DNA from: Hortaea werneckii
Lineage: Eukaryota > Ascomycota > Dothideomycetes > Mycosphaerellales > Teratosphaeriaceae
NCBI GenBank assembly: GCA_037044905.1
Contig: JBAOKB010000103.1
Coordinates: forward strand, 1-64,000
Length of the DNA: 64,000 bases
Direction of reading: 5' to 3'
Below the pieces are notes generated by a model. It had not been told where the DNA came from. It made no database searches and saw only the letters and a list, made by a program, of their open reading frames with translations. This document shows, one piece after another, positions 44,714 to 56,710 of the stretch (positions within the stretch are counted from its first letter, which is position 1; each line of letters starts with the position of its first letter). The position numbers were made by a program, and so were the translations under genes.

Positions 44714-46511
44714 CCTGGAGGATGGAGGATGAGAATGCTAGTCTTAGTGGATGAGAGGCTATGTGGATAAAAGGATGCGTGAGGGTTTGAAGTTCGTGCG
44801 AAGATCCAAGGCTTTAAATGAAGCGGAAGTGGGAATTACTCTTTGAGGTTCTGTCGTTCACGTGAAGCCTCAAGTGAAGCCCGGAGTGAAGTAGATGTTG
44901 GGTTTGGTGTTATTCACGTGAAGGCTCGTGTGAACTGAATTCGGGCATGGAAGCAAGCAACAACGTGAAGCCTACATAGACTTTGCCAAAGATCACGAGA
45001 GAGCGACGTTCAGAGTCGGCGATCTAGGCAGCTAATCAGGTAGATTCCTCCAGCAGCAAGAGTGTACGGTATGTAGGCATACAGATGGACCAAAGAATGC
45101 CAGGACTTAGCGAAGGCTATGATGTGTTTAACGTCCAGCATACAGCAACCTCGTGACTTAACGAGCAAGCTAGCAGTTTCCGGCCAGCCTGCTGGGCGAC
45201 GTAGCCATCAGATGGTTGATAATACGGAAGAGATGCAGGTCCATGGGGTCCAAGAGTCTTTTCTGCTGACTGCAGCATGTCGGCAGTGTCTGCCGCTCCG
45301 CAGTCGGCGTATCAGAGACTATTTCTGGCATTTTTCCAATCGGAAACAGGAAAAGATGTGAGAATCATCAGCTGGGCCGATTAAAGATAGGACAGCGGGT
45401 ATCAGCTCTTTATCTGCGTCCAGCACGCCGCGTTCGCACGACAACAGATCAGCCGCTTGGACTGCCCTTTAATACAAGCATACTTTAGTCCAAGTATATA
45501 GTACCTATAAGAGACGAGCTTGGCAGGGCGTGTTCGAAGGAGTGGTGCGGAATGCAGCCTTCGCACCCGGGCTGCACGTCAACAACCGGAGCGCAGGAGC
45601 GTTGAGTCTGCGCCTGGGGTGCAATCGAGGCAGTGGGGAGATATGTAGCAATCACAACGCTCGTCAGTCTCTGCTCAGCTGTCCTACATTATTCTCGCGA
45701 GACACAGGTGAGCGGGTATATCGGGTGATCTTACATTACTGTATTCACGTCTAGGAAGCATCATCTCCATATCCGACTCCGGACAAGAAGCACGGTTGAG
45801 CAGGGTTCGTGCGCTTGCGGTTGCCGCAAGTTTGGCCGGTCAGGGTGCGGACTGCGGAGAAGATTCGAAGTCGCCCACGGGCCACACGAGCCACGGGAAC
45901 GGCGACAAACAGCAGGAGTCATACCGGGCGAGCTGAGTGCAACGCGTGAAGTCTACAGCACAACCATCCGACTTCCAATTTAGAATATTCACTGGGAAGA
46001 AGGGCGTCACAGGGTCGACCACAACTTGGCCGCCGGTTTTCTTTCTCGCCGACATTCAACTTCTCCCCTTACCATGACTTCCTGCAACTGATACCGGCAA
46101 GCTATACATAGCGACAGCAACACAGCAAAAGCGACAGTCACAACCTATTATCTACTAGGTATCAACTGCTATAGCCTCGAGCACCTACTCTACACACCAG
46201 AACACGCGCGACGACCAACGGGCTACGAGGATCCAGGCGACAGGCTGCCTCTTCAAAGACTACAGGTACCTCGTACAGATCTAAAGAAATCTACATAGTA
46301 GGTTGCCACCTGCATACCGGTTGATACAGTGCAAAGTGCAGTAGTGCGACGCTTGCCTTGCAGCCTTAACCGCGTCGGCGGACCGCGAGCCCTTAACCCC
46401 ACCCGCCCGCAGTAATCGCCGCCCGACAGCGGAAGCCGGAAGCTTGTTGCATCACAGTGCGAGAAACATTTCTGACTAGCTGCCTCCACACCTGCACGCC
46501 CAACGCGAGGA
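44714..46511. other. Long divergent intergenic region
   Basis: 1.8 kb between divergent starts. Two TTCACGTGAA palindromes lie 144-209 bp upstream of the 2EXR gene. The 71-residue minus-strand ORF ending at 45840 is not convincing. The right part should be the PFK-2 promoter and 5' UTR. Confidence 0.5.
44857..44922. promoter_or_regulatory. Paired TTCACGTGAA palindromes
   Basis: Perfect 10-bp palindromes at 44857-44866 and 44913-44922, 56 bp apart, both followed by G(C/G)CTC. The CACGTG core is the E-box read by bHLH factors. They sit in the 2EXR gene promoter. Confidence 0.45.
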
Positions 46512-49175
46512 ATGAGCTCGACAGTATGGCCAACTACCCCCGTCACTCCCGCCACTGCTTCCACTCTCCTCTCTAGGAATCCGAGCAGGAGCGACAGCAT
46601 CAGCCCGAGCGACAGCGGCAGCGCCATCTTCGACTTCGGTGCCACTTCGCCTAACATCCACTTCGCCGGCAAGTGTTCTTGCGTCACCCCCGACAACTCC
46701 CACCTGGGCAACTTCCGCCGTCGTCACAGCAGCCTTGCAAACAGTCCCATGATGTCGGCCGCCGAGAGTGGCAAAGTGAATGCTGGGAACCTCGAGCCGC
46801 TCGAACCGAGAAGGAGCAGCGATGAGCTGAGAGTGGATGAGCTACGGAACCATCTAGACAAAACCCTCTCCTCAGACAGCAGACAGCCTCAGGAAGAAGG
46901 CGACGGCATCAGCGCTCGGCAGTTTGAGCCCGCACCGGAGGAGGGTGTTGGTGAGTCAAGCGAAGGACGCAGAAAAGGGGCGCCGCACATGCGCGAGGGC
47001 TCACTGGCCATGGCGATGAACGGCAGACTCCCGGAAGGCACTGGCGCCAGCGTTGCCTTGAATGACACTCCCTCCACCACCGCGCCTGGCAGCCCAGAAT
47101 CCAAAGGCAGCGATTACTTCCCAGAACAGAGCGAACCACCGCAGAAACCCGCCCCTCTGCCGATACCTCTGAGGCAAAACTCCGGGACCTCGACGCCGCG
47201 TGTGCGACCGACGACATTGGATATTCCCGGCCTGACCAAGAGCAAGGTGTCGCCTGATGGCAGGATTGCGTCACGAGATGTGGGTGCGAAGCTGGTCATT
47301 GTTATGGTCGGCTTGCCGGCAAGAGGGAAGAGCTACATTACGAAGAAGCTGGCTCGTTATCTGAACTGGCTCCAACACGACACTACCATCTTCAATGTTG
47401 GCGAGCGAAGGCGTGTCGCAGCTGGAGGGCCCAATTCACTTGAGAAGACAAAAAGTCAGGAATTGCGCGAGGCTGGGCACAGACCGTCTGTCGCTGCTGC
47501 TCAGCAGCCTGGTCTGCTTGACCACACGTTGTCTAACACGCAGGGTCAAGCAAATCAATCCGAGAACCCTTCCTCCGTTGCCCAAATCGTACTGAACGGC
47601 GAAACCAAACTCGAGGCGCCCACCACTTCCGACCAACCTCAGCCTTCTGAAGGCTCCGCCGATGCGCTCACGCGTGTAAAGACAGGTCACAGAAAGGTCG
47701 AAAGCAGGAAACTTAGCATGCCAGACATGGGCGAGCCGAAGAGTCCTCTGAAGCAAGACCCTGACGAGAAACCAAACGAAGGACAGCAAGAGCAAGAGCC
47801 GGAGGACGACAACCAGGAGCACAATGCTGCATTTTTTGATCCAAACAACAAGAAAGCCTCGGCTATCCGCGAACAAGTTGCGCGGGAAACGTTGGACGAG
47901 CTTTTGGATTACATCATGAATAAGGGTGGCAGTGTCGGAATTTTGGATGCCACCAATTCCACTATGGAACGGCGAAAGATGATCATGGATCAGATCCGTG
48001 AAAAGGCTGGACCAGAGCTGAACGTGTTGTTCTTGGAGAGCACATGTGTCGATCAGGATTTGCTGGAGAGCAACATGCGCCTGAAACTGAAAGGGCCAGA
48101 TTACAAGGACATGGATCCGACAGTTGCACTTGAAGATTTCCGACAAAGGGTGCAGGTGTATGAGAAGGCGTACGTGCCCCTGGGCGAATATGAAGAGAAG
48201 AACAACATGCCTTACATCCAAATGATCGATGTTGGGCGCAAGATCATCTCTCACCAGATCAAGGGCTTCCTGAGCGCCCAGGCGAATTATTACCTTCTGA
48301 ACTTCAACTTGGCTCCACGACAAATATGGATTACGAGGCATGGTCTAAGTCAAGACAACATTTCTGGCAAGATAGGCGGAGACTCCGACTTGGCGCCAGA
48401 AGGTAACCAGTACGCACGAAGCCTTGCCCGTTTTATTGACCAAAAGAGGCGCGAGTGGGATTTGAAGCAGTATGAGACCCTGAAGAACACTCATTTCCCT
48501 CCTCAACCAGGCGACTCTACGCCACCCAACCCCTACTACAGCCCAACATCCGAGCGGGCACCTGGACCGGTCAGACAGGAACAGAAGCTCAACAAGCCCG
48601 TGAGCGGGAACGCTTCACCCCAAGTACAACCGGAGGATGTGCCTGGATACGAGCCAAAATCGTTCTGTGTTTGGACGAGTATGCTCAAGCGCAGCATCCA
48701 GACCGCACAGTATTTCTCCGAAGAGGAATACGATACCAAGCAGATGCGCATGCTGGACGAGTTGAATGCCGGTGTTATGGAGGGCTTGACCTACTCTTGC
48801 ATTTCTACTCAATTCCCAGATGAATTCAAGTCACGAAAGCAGGATAAGCTTCATTATCGCTACCCTGGACCAGGCGGTGAGGGATACCTCGACATCATCA
48901 ATCGTTTGCGTCCTGTCATTGTTGAGCTGGAGCGTATGACTGATCATGTCTTGCTTGTTGGCCACCGCTCGGTCGCACGCGTCTTGCTCGCCTATTTCCG
49001 CGGACTCAAGCGTGAAGAAGTCGCCGATCTGGACGTGCCGCTTGGCATGCTCTACTGTCTCGAGCCGAAGCCGTACGGCGTCGACTTCAAGGCTTTTAGA
49101 TGGGACAAATCGGCCGAATGGTTCTACGAGGTCCCGGACTTTCAGCTTAAACGGGCAGAGGATGATATGCAGTAG
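46512..49175 (+). CDS. 6-phosphofructo-2-kinase / fructose-2,6-bisphosphatase
   Basis: One exon, 887 residues, ATG 46512. The enzyme makes and degrades fructose-2,6-bisphosphate, the switch between glycolysis and gluconeogenesis. A disordered Ser-rich N-terminus (about 1-255) precedes the kinase domain, with Walker A GLPARGKS. About 135 disordered residues interrupt the kinase domain after FNVGERRR before it resumes at AFFDPNNKKASAIRE and GILDATNSTMERR. The phosphatase has the catalytic H610 in RHG, the second His H818 in GHRSVARVLLAYF and the acid in GVMEGLTY, so both halves look active. Usual RHGE/RHGQ is RHGL here. A second insert (SERAPGPVRQEQ...) splits the phosphatase. The insert's Ser/Arg content (RKLSMPD) includes likely kinase sites. 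Confidence 0.95.
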   Translation: MSSTVWPTTPVTPATASTLLSRNPSRSDSISPSDSGSAIFDFGATSPNIHFAGKCSCVTPDNSHLGNFRRRHSSLANSPMMSAAESGKVNAGNLEPLEPRRSSDELRVDELRNHLDKTLSSDSRQPQEEGDGISARQFEPAPEEGVGESSEGRRKGAPHMREGSLAMAMNGRLPEGTGASVALNDTPSTTAPGSPESKGSDYFPEQSEPPQKPAPLPIPLRQNSGTSTPRVRPTTLDIPGLTKSKVSPDGRIASRDVGAKLVIVMVGLPARGKSYITKKLARYLNWLQHDTTIFNVGERRRVAAGGPNSLEKTKSQELREAGHRPSVAAAQQPGLLDHTLSNTQGQANQSENPSSVAQIVLNGETKLEAPTTSDQPQPSEGSADALTRVKTGHRKVESRKLSMPDMGEPKSPLKQDPDEKPNEGQQEQEPEDDNQEHNAAFFDPNNKKASAIREQVARETLDELLDYIMNKGGSVGILDATNSTMERRKMIMDQIREKAGPELNVLFLESTCVDQDLLESNMRLKLKGPDYKDMDPTVALEDFRQRVQVYEKAYVPLGEYEEKNNMPYIQMIDVGRKIISHQIKGFLSAQANYYLLNFNLAPRQIWITRHGLSQDNISGKIGGDSDLAPEGNQYARSLARFIDQKRREWDLKQYETLKNTHFPPQPGDSTPPNPYYSPTSERAPGPVRQEQKLNKPVSGNASPQVQPEDVPGYEPKSFCVWTSMLKRSIQTAQYFSEEEYDTKQMRMLDELNAGVMEGLTYSCISTQFPDEFKSRKQDKLHYRYPGPGGEGYLDIINRLRPVIVELERMTDHVLLVGHRSVARVLLAYFRGLKREEVADLDVPLGMLYCLEPKPYGVDFKAFRWDKSAEWFYEVPDFQLKRAEDDMQ

Positions 49176-50106
49176 GAATGTGAAACTCCTGACTGCCCGA
49201 ATGGCTGTGACATGGTCCGCAGGATTGCCAGCGCTCCCGACATGGTTGCTGTGGAGCGCAAAGAGAACCGCAAGGGTACGCGAGTGAGGTTTGAAGTTCA
49301 GAGTAGTAGCGAAGAGGAATGTCTCGGGAAGAGAAGGGATTCTTTGCACACGAGTTGATTTTGTTACGAGGCGTTTCCATGGATTGCGAAGAGGTTTGCT
49401 TGTGGCGGGCGCGGCACAGACGATGACGATTTCTCAACGTGGACGGCACGACGAGGCGGAGCTCGCTGCTCACGTACGATTACTGATTTCGACTTGCTTA
49501 CGAAGAATGGGAATATGCTCGGCTTTCGGCGTGACAACTAAAATGGGAACGGGCATAGCGATGGAGCAGAGTCATTTCCCATTACTAGCATGGAGTTCCG
49601 GGAGGCAAGGGGTAATGGCGTTTCTTTTCTGATTATCACAACTGCTTTTTCTTACTTTCTACTAAGTCTTGGCTTGGAAGACATAGCTTGAACTTCTGTA
49701 TCTTACATGCATCATTCCTGCTTGCTCATGGCGGTAAGGTCCATTCTGACTTGCAGTATAGAAATGGGAAGGAGTGCTGGCTATTAGATGTAAAAGATTT
49801 CCCTGACATTGTTCTCCTTGCAAGTGTACGTCCTTTCTTTGGGTTTGGATGTCAACTCGAATTCATGAAACCTGTCCAAGATTCATTCGATCTGTCTACA
49901 ACTGCGATGAAACCAAGCGCAGACCATCAACGTTATGCCTAATAAAGTGCAAATGTAAGCCTCGTGGGACGATGTTGGCTATTGTGCCAAGCGAAAGCAT
50001 TAATGCATAGCAAATCGTAGCTTAAGCTATTTAGAAACGAATGGAATTGCAAGAGGTCTAATAAATGGATAGAAAAGAAAGAATGGGACAACGATGCTGC
50101 ATGGTC
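49176..50106. other. Convergent intergenic region
   Basis: 931 bp between convergent stops. Small ORFs are not convincing. Nothing distinctive. Confidence 0.5.
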
Positions 50107-52000
50107 CTATGATGTGGCCATACTTGGGTAACACCCATACCTCGGATCGCTCGCGTCGTATCCAATGCACTGCCAGCACGTCAGGATATTGTTCGGATCC
50201 ATCTCCTGCTTCAAGCTAAGCAGCCTGTCGTAGTTCTCCTGACCCCAGAATACCTGCTCATGGTCGTCCTGAAAAGTGTCGGCCTCGTTCTGGTAGACGC
50301 CGGAGTCTGGTGCTACGTCAGCTAAGATGTTGGCTACTTCGTGAGCTGTGCCGAAAGCCCGGTTGATGGTCGACTGATTCGGTGAATTGTTGAAGGTGAT
50401 GGCGCCGAGAATGTGCCAGTTCGCTTGGCGCCAGGCCGGAGTGATGGAGGCTGGGACGGTGTCGTTGTCCGGGTAAGAAGATGGAGCGGTGACCAGAATC
50501 TGCAGCGGGGGGCCATACGTGAGAGCTCGAGGGTCGAGTTGGTTCGATGTCAAGGAGAGAGGTGTCACCTTGTCAGAGATCTCGGTGAGCGCATTGATGA
50601 GGTTTTGGCGACCGTCGTCGCTGGTGAAGACATCCTTGGGAATCAGACGGCTGCCAAGTGCAATGCCTAAGCCGACTTCTTCATCGTTTGGCAGAATATA
50701 ATCATTGAATGCTTCGAACCAGCTGTGAGCAGTACTGACTTCATTGTTGATAGCCAAGTTGCCCAGCGATGACGCGTAATCCGTCAATGGCTTCATGCTC
50801 TCTTTCGCCTCCTCGTTGGTAAGCTTTGGAGTGACGAGGACCAGACCGCTGGAAAGCTGACTCCTTGCACCCGGTGCGATATAGCCACCCCATCCTTCCG
50901 TCGCCCATTTCTCACCGTTCTCGACGCAAATGGTGACGAACTTCTCGATGCTCTTCAGATCAAGAGAGGCAAAGCGAATGTAGGCAACTTGTAGTGTCAC
51001 TCTCGGATGAGCGGTTGTAGTAATCTCCATGTTCACACCGAAGGTGGATCCACCACCGCCACGCAAAGCGTAGAAGACATCCTGGTTCTGACATCTGTTT
51101 GCAGTTACGCAGGTTCCATTTGGGAGTACAGCCTTGATCTGGAGCACATTGTCGACGCCCATCCCGAGTGTGTTGGAGAGCGCACCATGGCCTCCTGCAG
51201 CAAGCCAGCCACCCCCAGCTCCGACTGTCCTTGAGGAACCGCCGACGATGGTGATGTTGTTGTCTTCAGCAAACTGATAGAGACCGAGGAAGCCTTGACC
51301 AGCGCCATAAGTCACACCGTCAGCGGCTGGCTCAGAGCAGCCTTCAGGGATGAAACCCCTCTCGAGAGTGAGGTCTGGTTGAATGTTATGAGTCCACAAG
51401 GCGAGAGCATCTGGCGCGGATGAGCGGCCACGGTAATCGTGACCCGAATTCTTGATCACTAATGGAACGCCAGTATCCTCAGCGAATTTAAGACCAGCCT
51501 GGACATCGGAGACCCCCTGGACATCGATGTAGTAGGATGGGACACTTCCTTGATGACATTGTTGACCTAGGGTGAAGTAGAGAGGGTTAGAGGGCAGCGT
51601 GAAGTCGAGACCACAATCGTTGGCGTTCTTCTGGCAAAACCCCCAGTTCGCATTTTGGTAGCCTCCGAAGTTATCCGCTATGTAACTACACAGCGTCAGC
51701 TCATTTCCGTTTGTCATTTCCGTTTGGTGACGAGCAGGGTAGCTTGCGTCTCCCTTACAGATCTGTCGTATAGCCTCCTTGTACATCGGCGCATTCGCTC
51801 GACAAGGGGTTATCGAAACACGGCTTAGCTATAGGGTTGCCTACAGCAAGACGCCCACCCACAGACTCATTGAGCGAGCTCCACTGTTCAGAAGTGATTG
51901 AAGAAATTGGAACAGACTGCCTCTTGTTCAGTGGGACCGTCACGCCGATGGCAGTCGACACGGCCAGAGAAAGGAGAGAAGAAAAACGAATGAAGGTCAT
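50107..52000 (-). CDS. Secreted FAD-linked (BBE-like) oxidoreductase
   Basis: Two minus-strand exons, 52000-51759 and 51685-50107, with a 73-nt intron, in phase, 606 residues. MTFIRFSSLLSLAVSTAIGV is a signal peptide; VPLNKRQ follows, with a KR processing site. The PCMH-type FAD domain shows VIKNSGHDYRGRSS, in which the His is the usual site of covalent FAD, then GGGWLAAGGHGALS and GGGGSTFGV. The C-terminal BBE motif VFWGQENYDRLLSLKQEMDPNN is present. Such enzymes oxidise sugars, alcohols or secondary-metabolite intermediates; no biosynthetic cluster surrounds it, so a stand-alone secreted oxidase is likelier. Six or more N-x-S/T sites. Confidence 0.93.
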
Positions 52001-54384
52001 GATGACGGTCTTGGAAGGAGACCCAGGAACGTGGGTAGTAGAGAGCGGAGCGAGTTGATCGTATTATATTGTGAATACCGTGTCAGATCTGGGCTGAGAG
52101 ATTGCCTCTTCTCCCGGAGCAGTCTGCCGTTTCGACTTCAGCGTGGAGAATAACGCGGTTTTGCACACCATCTGGGTCTAGTTCAAATCTTTGCAGCGAG
52201 TCCAGTGCACGATAAGCTAATTTGACGTAGGGGGGAGGCAGTATGACCTATTGAAATTTTTCCTCCTACGCCAATGATCGGCTGTAGGACGTGGTCATTT
52301 CTAAATGTCTCGGTGCGGTAGTCGTTTACGGTCTGTGCAGGAGCAAGATGAACTAGGGGTGGCCCATCCACATGGCGCGCGGCGGTCATCGTTCAGTGAG
52401 AATCTGGCGTCACGTCGAGTGGACGGCAAGAGACGTGTGTAGTGCAAATGCCACATGAAGTAAGCGCGGTATTCTACACACGCGGATGGAGGCCAAGAGG
52501 TCCTAGAGAATCGCGCAGCTGCAAGGCGTTGAGGCTGCCGACTGTAGGAGGTAGAACTTCGGTGCGATTAAGATGGGTCCGACGGTGACCTCCTGGGGGC
52601 TGCTGGAGCGCGTGTGCCGTCGTTTTCTCCAGCGCGAGCACGGTTCATGTACATCGTTACCATATATGTACGGCCTTCCTCTGTTCTTCTTCTGCTTCTC
52701 CCCCACGCATGGCCGTTACGGATCCACGGTCTTGAGCACAGGGAGGCGGATGGTGGGCGAAACGGCAGAAGATCTCCCAAAAACAATGTGATGCGGAATC
52801 GCTTCCGTACTGCTTTCCCTTCTTGCTGTGTGTACCTGAGCTTGTTGGGTTCCAGCAGCTACTTCCTACTAAGTATGTATGCTCCGAAATGGCTAGGTTG
52901 GTCATCTGATTCCTTGCGCGTTTTGTCTTTGGCAAGCCGGACATTGAGAAGCCTGTTGACAACATATAATTAACGCCGCGCAAGGTGGACGGCTACACAA
53001 AGGGCACTGATTTTCAGCCTACCAAGCAGAAGTTGAGTAGGATAAGGTACCTAATCTTTTGGAGGGTGGTGCTTAACAGACTCGCCAATTCACGCTGATG
53101 TCTATTGCCATGCTAGCTAGGCGAGACTACCTAGATACTGAGAGGCCCACACTGAGCGTTTGGCACACAAGTATGAAAAGTTGCGAATGACGATTAAGAC
53201 TTGGTGCGGTAGCTATGCATTATCTTGGAACGAATTACTGTCCAGCCTCTCGAGCATCAAGTGTAAGCCTGATACATTCGCGATGTATGGCGAACATCAG
53301 ATGCGAGAGAAGTGTTCTGCAGTGGTCAGCGGTGGCCGGAAGAGTAGTGGCCACGAGTGAAGACAGGTCGATTGATGAGGGGTCTATAGGTCGCTACCGT
53401 TAACGTCAAAGACACCGCTGATACAATGTCTTCGTCGGTAGATCAAGTGATGAAGTCTGTGTGGTCTATTGTGTTCGGATCAATTGTCCACACACGTGAT
53501 GGAGAAGGTCCATGTGAAGGCAAACATCTCCATTACGATTGCAGCAGCAAGAACTTGACTGCATCCCATTCGCTCACTTGCAGCGGTGTCACGAGGCTGT
53601 TGTATTATGCACATGTCCCTGCGAGCCGTCTCCATGCGCGAGGCTGGTCTGCATACCAGACATGGTCAGATGCCTGGCGCATGACCAAAGATACTTCCCG
53701 GTACTGAGACATCAAGCGGTTGCAGACAGGACCATGTATAAAGCCTAGAGCATTTCTTGTTAGCTGCGAAATACTCGGCGGAAGACGGAACAGTGACGAA
53801 ACCATTCACCTCACCGAACAGTCACGGAACCAGGTTCGGCAAGGCGGCGAAAAAATCAGATGCTGTAGAGCTTGACGGGGGTTTTTCGTGGACAAGCTCC
53901 CCGCCAACATCACCCACGATTTTCCCGCCCGCATCATTGGGGGCCGCCCAGATTTCACGGGGCTTGTGGCGTCACCACCTCTCCATTTGGGCGGGATTTG
54001 AAGCTCTTCAATCAAATGTCGGGGCGCGACCATTCCTGGTCAATTACGCACCCTCAATAAAAATTTCAAAGCCACTCCTGGAGCTTGCAGCAAAGCTGGG
54101 ACACGCTCTCGCCCCCCGGAGAGGACTAGTGATCGGTGCTTCACGTCAAAAACAGCTGGCGAGCACATGCACACTCTCACCCCCGACCTTCACCTGCTTA
54201 AGCACCAGGCGGTCACTCCTTCATCCCACACTCATAACACATACAGACCACACTCTCTCATACCGTCTCCACTCCTTTGGTCGCCCTTCCATTTGATGGG
54301 TGGCCCGATGGTGCTCAATGAATCGGCTTAATCCAACCGTCAAGCTATCCTTCAGTGCTTGGAAGGTGGTGCGTGGTGGCTGCG
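52001..54384. other. Long divergent intergenic region
   Basis: 2.4 kb between divergent starts. The 179-codon frame at 53757-54296 has no ATG and no recognisable content. Region 53870-54000 has GCGGGAAA-type words. No repeat or RNA gene recognised; part must be the OTU gene promoter. Confidence 0.5.
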
Positions 54385-55900
54385 ATGGGTGTGGACGAGT
54401 TCCCATTGCTCTCCGCCCTGGGCTTGTACGCTGCTGATATCCGCGGCGATGGTGAGTTCACCATTTGTTCTCTCACGATCACTCTGCTCCTTCACCACTC
54501 TCCTTTCGTCGCTGCCCGTTCTCCTGTTACATTTATTATAAAAACATCCTGAGCTCACGTGTTGGGGTCGTGTCTCAGGCAACTGTCTCTTCAACGCTCT
54601 CTCCGACCAGATCTACGGCCACCAGAATGAACACGCTGCCATCCGCTCGCGTGTCATCAACTACATGCGCGAGCATGGCGACTACTACAAACAGTTTATA
54701 GACGTCCACCCCGGCGGTGGCATCCGACGTAATCCAAAACGAAAAAATGCTGGCTCCTATTCCTCGCCCGCCAGCATCGTCCCTCCTTCCGAAGCCGAGA
54801 TCGACCGCGTGTTTGAGAGCCACCTACAAAGCATGGCGAGAGGTGGGACGTGGGGCGATAATATGGAAATCACGGCCTTTGCGGCCGCGTTCGATGTCGA
54901 CGTGAAGATCTACCAAAGAGACTTTGCCTACATGGTCACGGGAGGGGTGGACGAGACGAGCAAACCGGTCGCTCATATTGCATATCATGTCTGGGAACAT
55001 TACTCGTCGATACGAAACCTCGACGGTCCTCATACTGGTCTGCCAGACGTTAGTGCCAAAGTCCTGTCACCAGAAGAGGAGGCCCGGCAGAAGCAAAGAC
55101 TGGAGCAGACGCCTCACGTCTTGCCGTGGCAGGTCGACGTTGTGTCCAAGTCGTTGCCTTTCCTCGCAGACAAACCGACGATTAAGCGTGCGTTGGAAGC
55201 GGCAAAAGGCGACATTAACACAGCCGTCTCGAATCTGATGGACGCTGAAGAGTACGGCAGTGCTTCATCACAGCCCGAAAGCTCTAGCGTCGAGCGTGAC
55301 CACGACAGCGACGATGACGCATTGAACGGGCCGAACAAGAAGCGGGATCGAAAGCTGAGTCGGTCAGCTCGACAAGGACCGCGTAGCACAGGAAGCAAGC
55401 ACGCGTTGTCCCATCTGGAGAATTACGATGGCAGCCAAGAGTCAATAGGTAGCTACGCATCGGAAGCTTCGAGCGTGCCACCCAACGGCTCTCAGCAAAG
55501 CACCACTACCACAACCCAAACCACCGAAACAGACGAGTCTGACGTCAGGCTCAAGCCGACAGCAGACGGAGAAAGCATCGAAGTAGCACGGTCACAATCT
55601 CCTGCAAAACCGCCTGTCCGGTTAAAACTTCTGCCTCCAAAACCGCCCCCTGATTACAAAAGTCCTCCGGGGAAGACATCACAACGACAACCTGGACCAC
55701 GAATATCGGCTCGCGACCGGAAGGATATCAAGAAACAAGCTCAGAAAGCGGCACGCAAAGAGCGTCAACTGGCTGCTCAAACTGGTGGTGGTAGCAAGGA
55801 GACTACACCATCTTCACAAGCCGCCGCTGGAGTCGCTCTACGCCAGAAAGGGCTGACGGAGACACCGCCGGTGGAGACGTTACGGACACTTTACATCTAA
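54385..55900 (+). CDS. OTU-family deubiquitinase
   Basis: Two exons, 54385-54451 and 54579-55900, with a 127-nt intron, in phase, 462 residues. The OTU active site is complete: D22-G-N-C25 (GDGNCLFNALSDQIYG) and the His in VWEHYSSIRN. The middle AFDVDVKIYQRDF and HIAYHVWEH fit OTUD3-like enzymes. After about residue 180 it has a UBA-like helix (ALEAAKGDINTAVSNLMDAEE), then a disordered Ser/Lys tail ending in an Arg/Lys-rich stretch. The intron splits the Gly codon of the active-site DGNC motif, so the Cys is only encoded after splicing. The start is uncertain; an upstream exon may exist. It probably trims ubiquitin chains; substrate unknown. Confidence 0.9.
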
Positions 55901-56710
55901 GCCGTCTGATTAACGAATCGTCACTCCATCGTCGTGACAATGTCTCCTCCCTCTTGCATTTCACGGCCGGTCATACAAAACGAAGCGCGACAACGAGATA
56001 CCCCGTCCGCAACAGGCGCAGAAGAAGATTAAGCATAGCGCAGGCAACGCCCCTCCCTGTTACAGAATCAGGGAATGGGGTTTCATTTTGACACAATGGG
56101 AGTTCAGAGCATAGCGGCGGCGTAAGATGGGGTTTTGTGCTTTCAACTTGGGCAAAGAAGCATTTGGGATGGGACAACTGAACGGTTTCTTACGTTCTCC
56201 TCTTTCAGACTTCTCTTTTGGATGAGAAGGATGATGAGAAAAGATGATGAGCATAGATACTTACCTGGTAAAGCTCAGGCAGATGGTGAGCGCAGAAAAT
56301 CATCATCATGTCTGTCTGGGCAGTCCGAAGTAGGACGGTGGAAGGTTGATGAGATTCTTCACCTTGTTGAGTGTGTTTGATTGCTCCAAACTCCTCCTTC
56401 CATACGGTGGACGAAGGCATGTTGCTTAGGCTCTTATGATCATCAAATCGACAAAGTAGAAATAGAGTAGCCTTTAGACAAATGCAAAGGCTTAATACCT
56501 CAATGTTGCGTTCCAGATACAACTGAAGGATACGGTCTGGGTTGTTGCTGGTGTAATACATGCGATAAGTGGCTTCACATAGTCTCATTCATTTGCTAGA
56601 CAGACCATCTTCTACAGCATGTTGAATTCTAGCATGTAAGCATCTCACATCGTCTCTATGTATGTATATGAGTCCCAAGCATCGTCGACGCCTCCGTGCA
56701 CAGGGAATAG
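55901..56710. other. Convergent intergenic region
   Basis: 810 bp between convergent stops (OTU gene and RKI1). Nothing distinctive. Confidence 0.5.

Noticed and set aside
45840..46055. 71-residue minus-strand ORF with MSARKKTGGQVVVDP start
   Set aside because: Too short, no homologue I recognise, and it lies in the promoter region of the kinase gene.
47436..48341. 301-codon minus-strand ORF
   Set aside because: Lies wholly inside the PFK-2/FBPase-2 gene, whose motifs are clear on the plus strand.
53757..54296. 179-codon plus-strand ORF
   Set aside because: No ATG in the frame and no recognisable motif; the GC-rich composition makes long chance frames likely.
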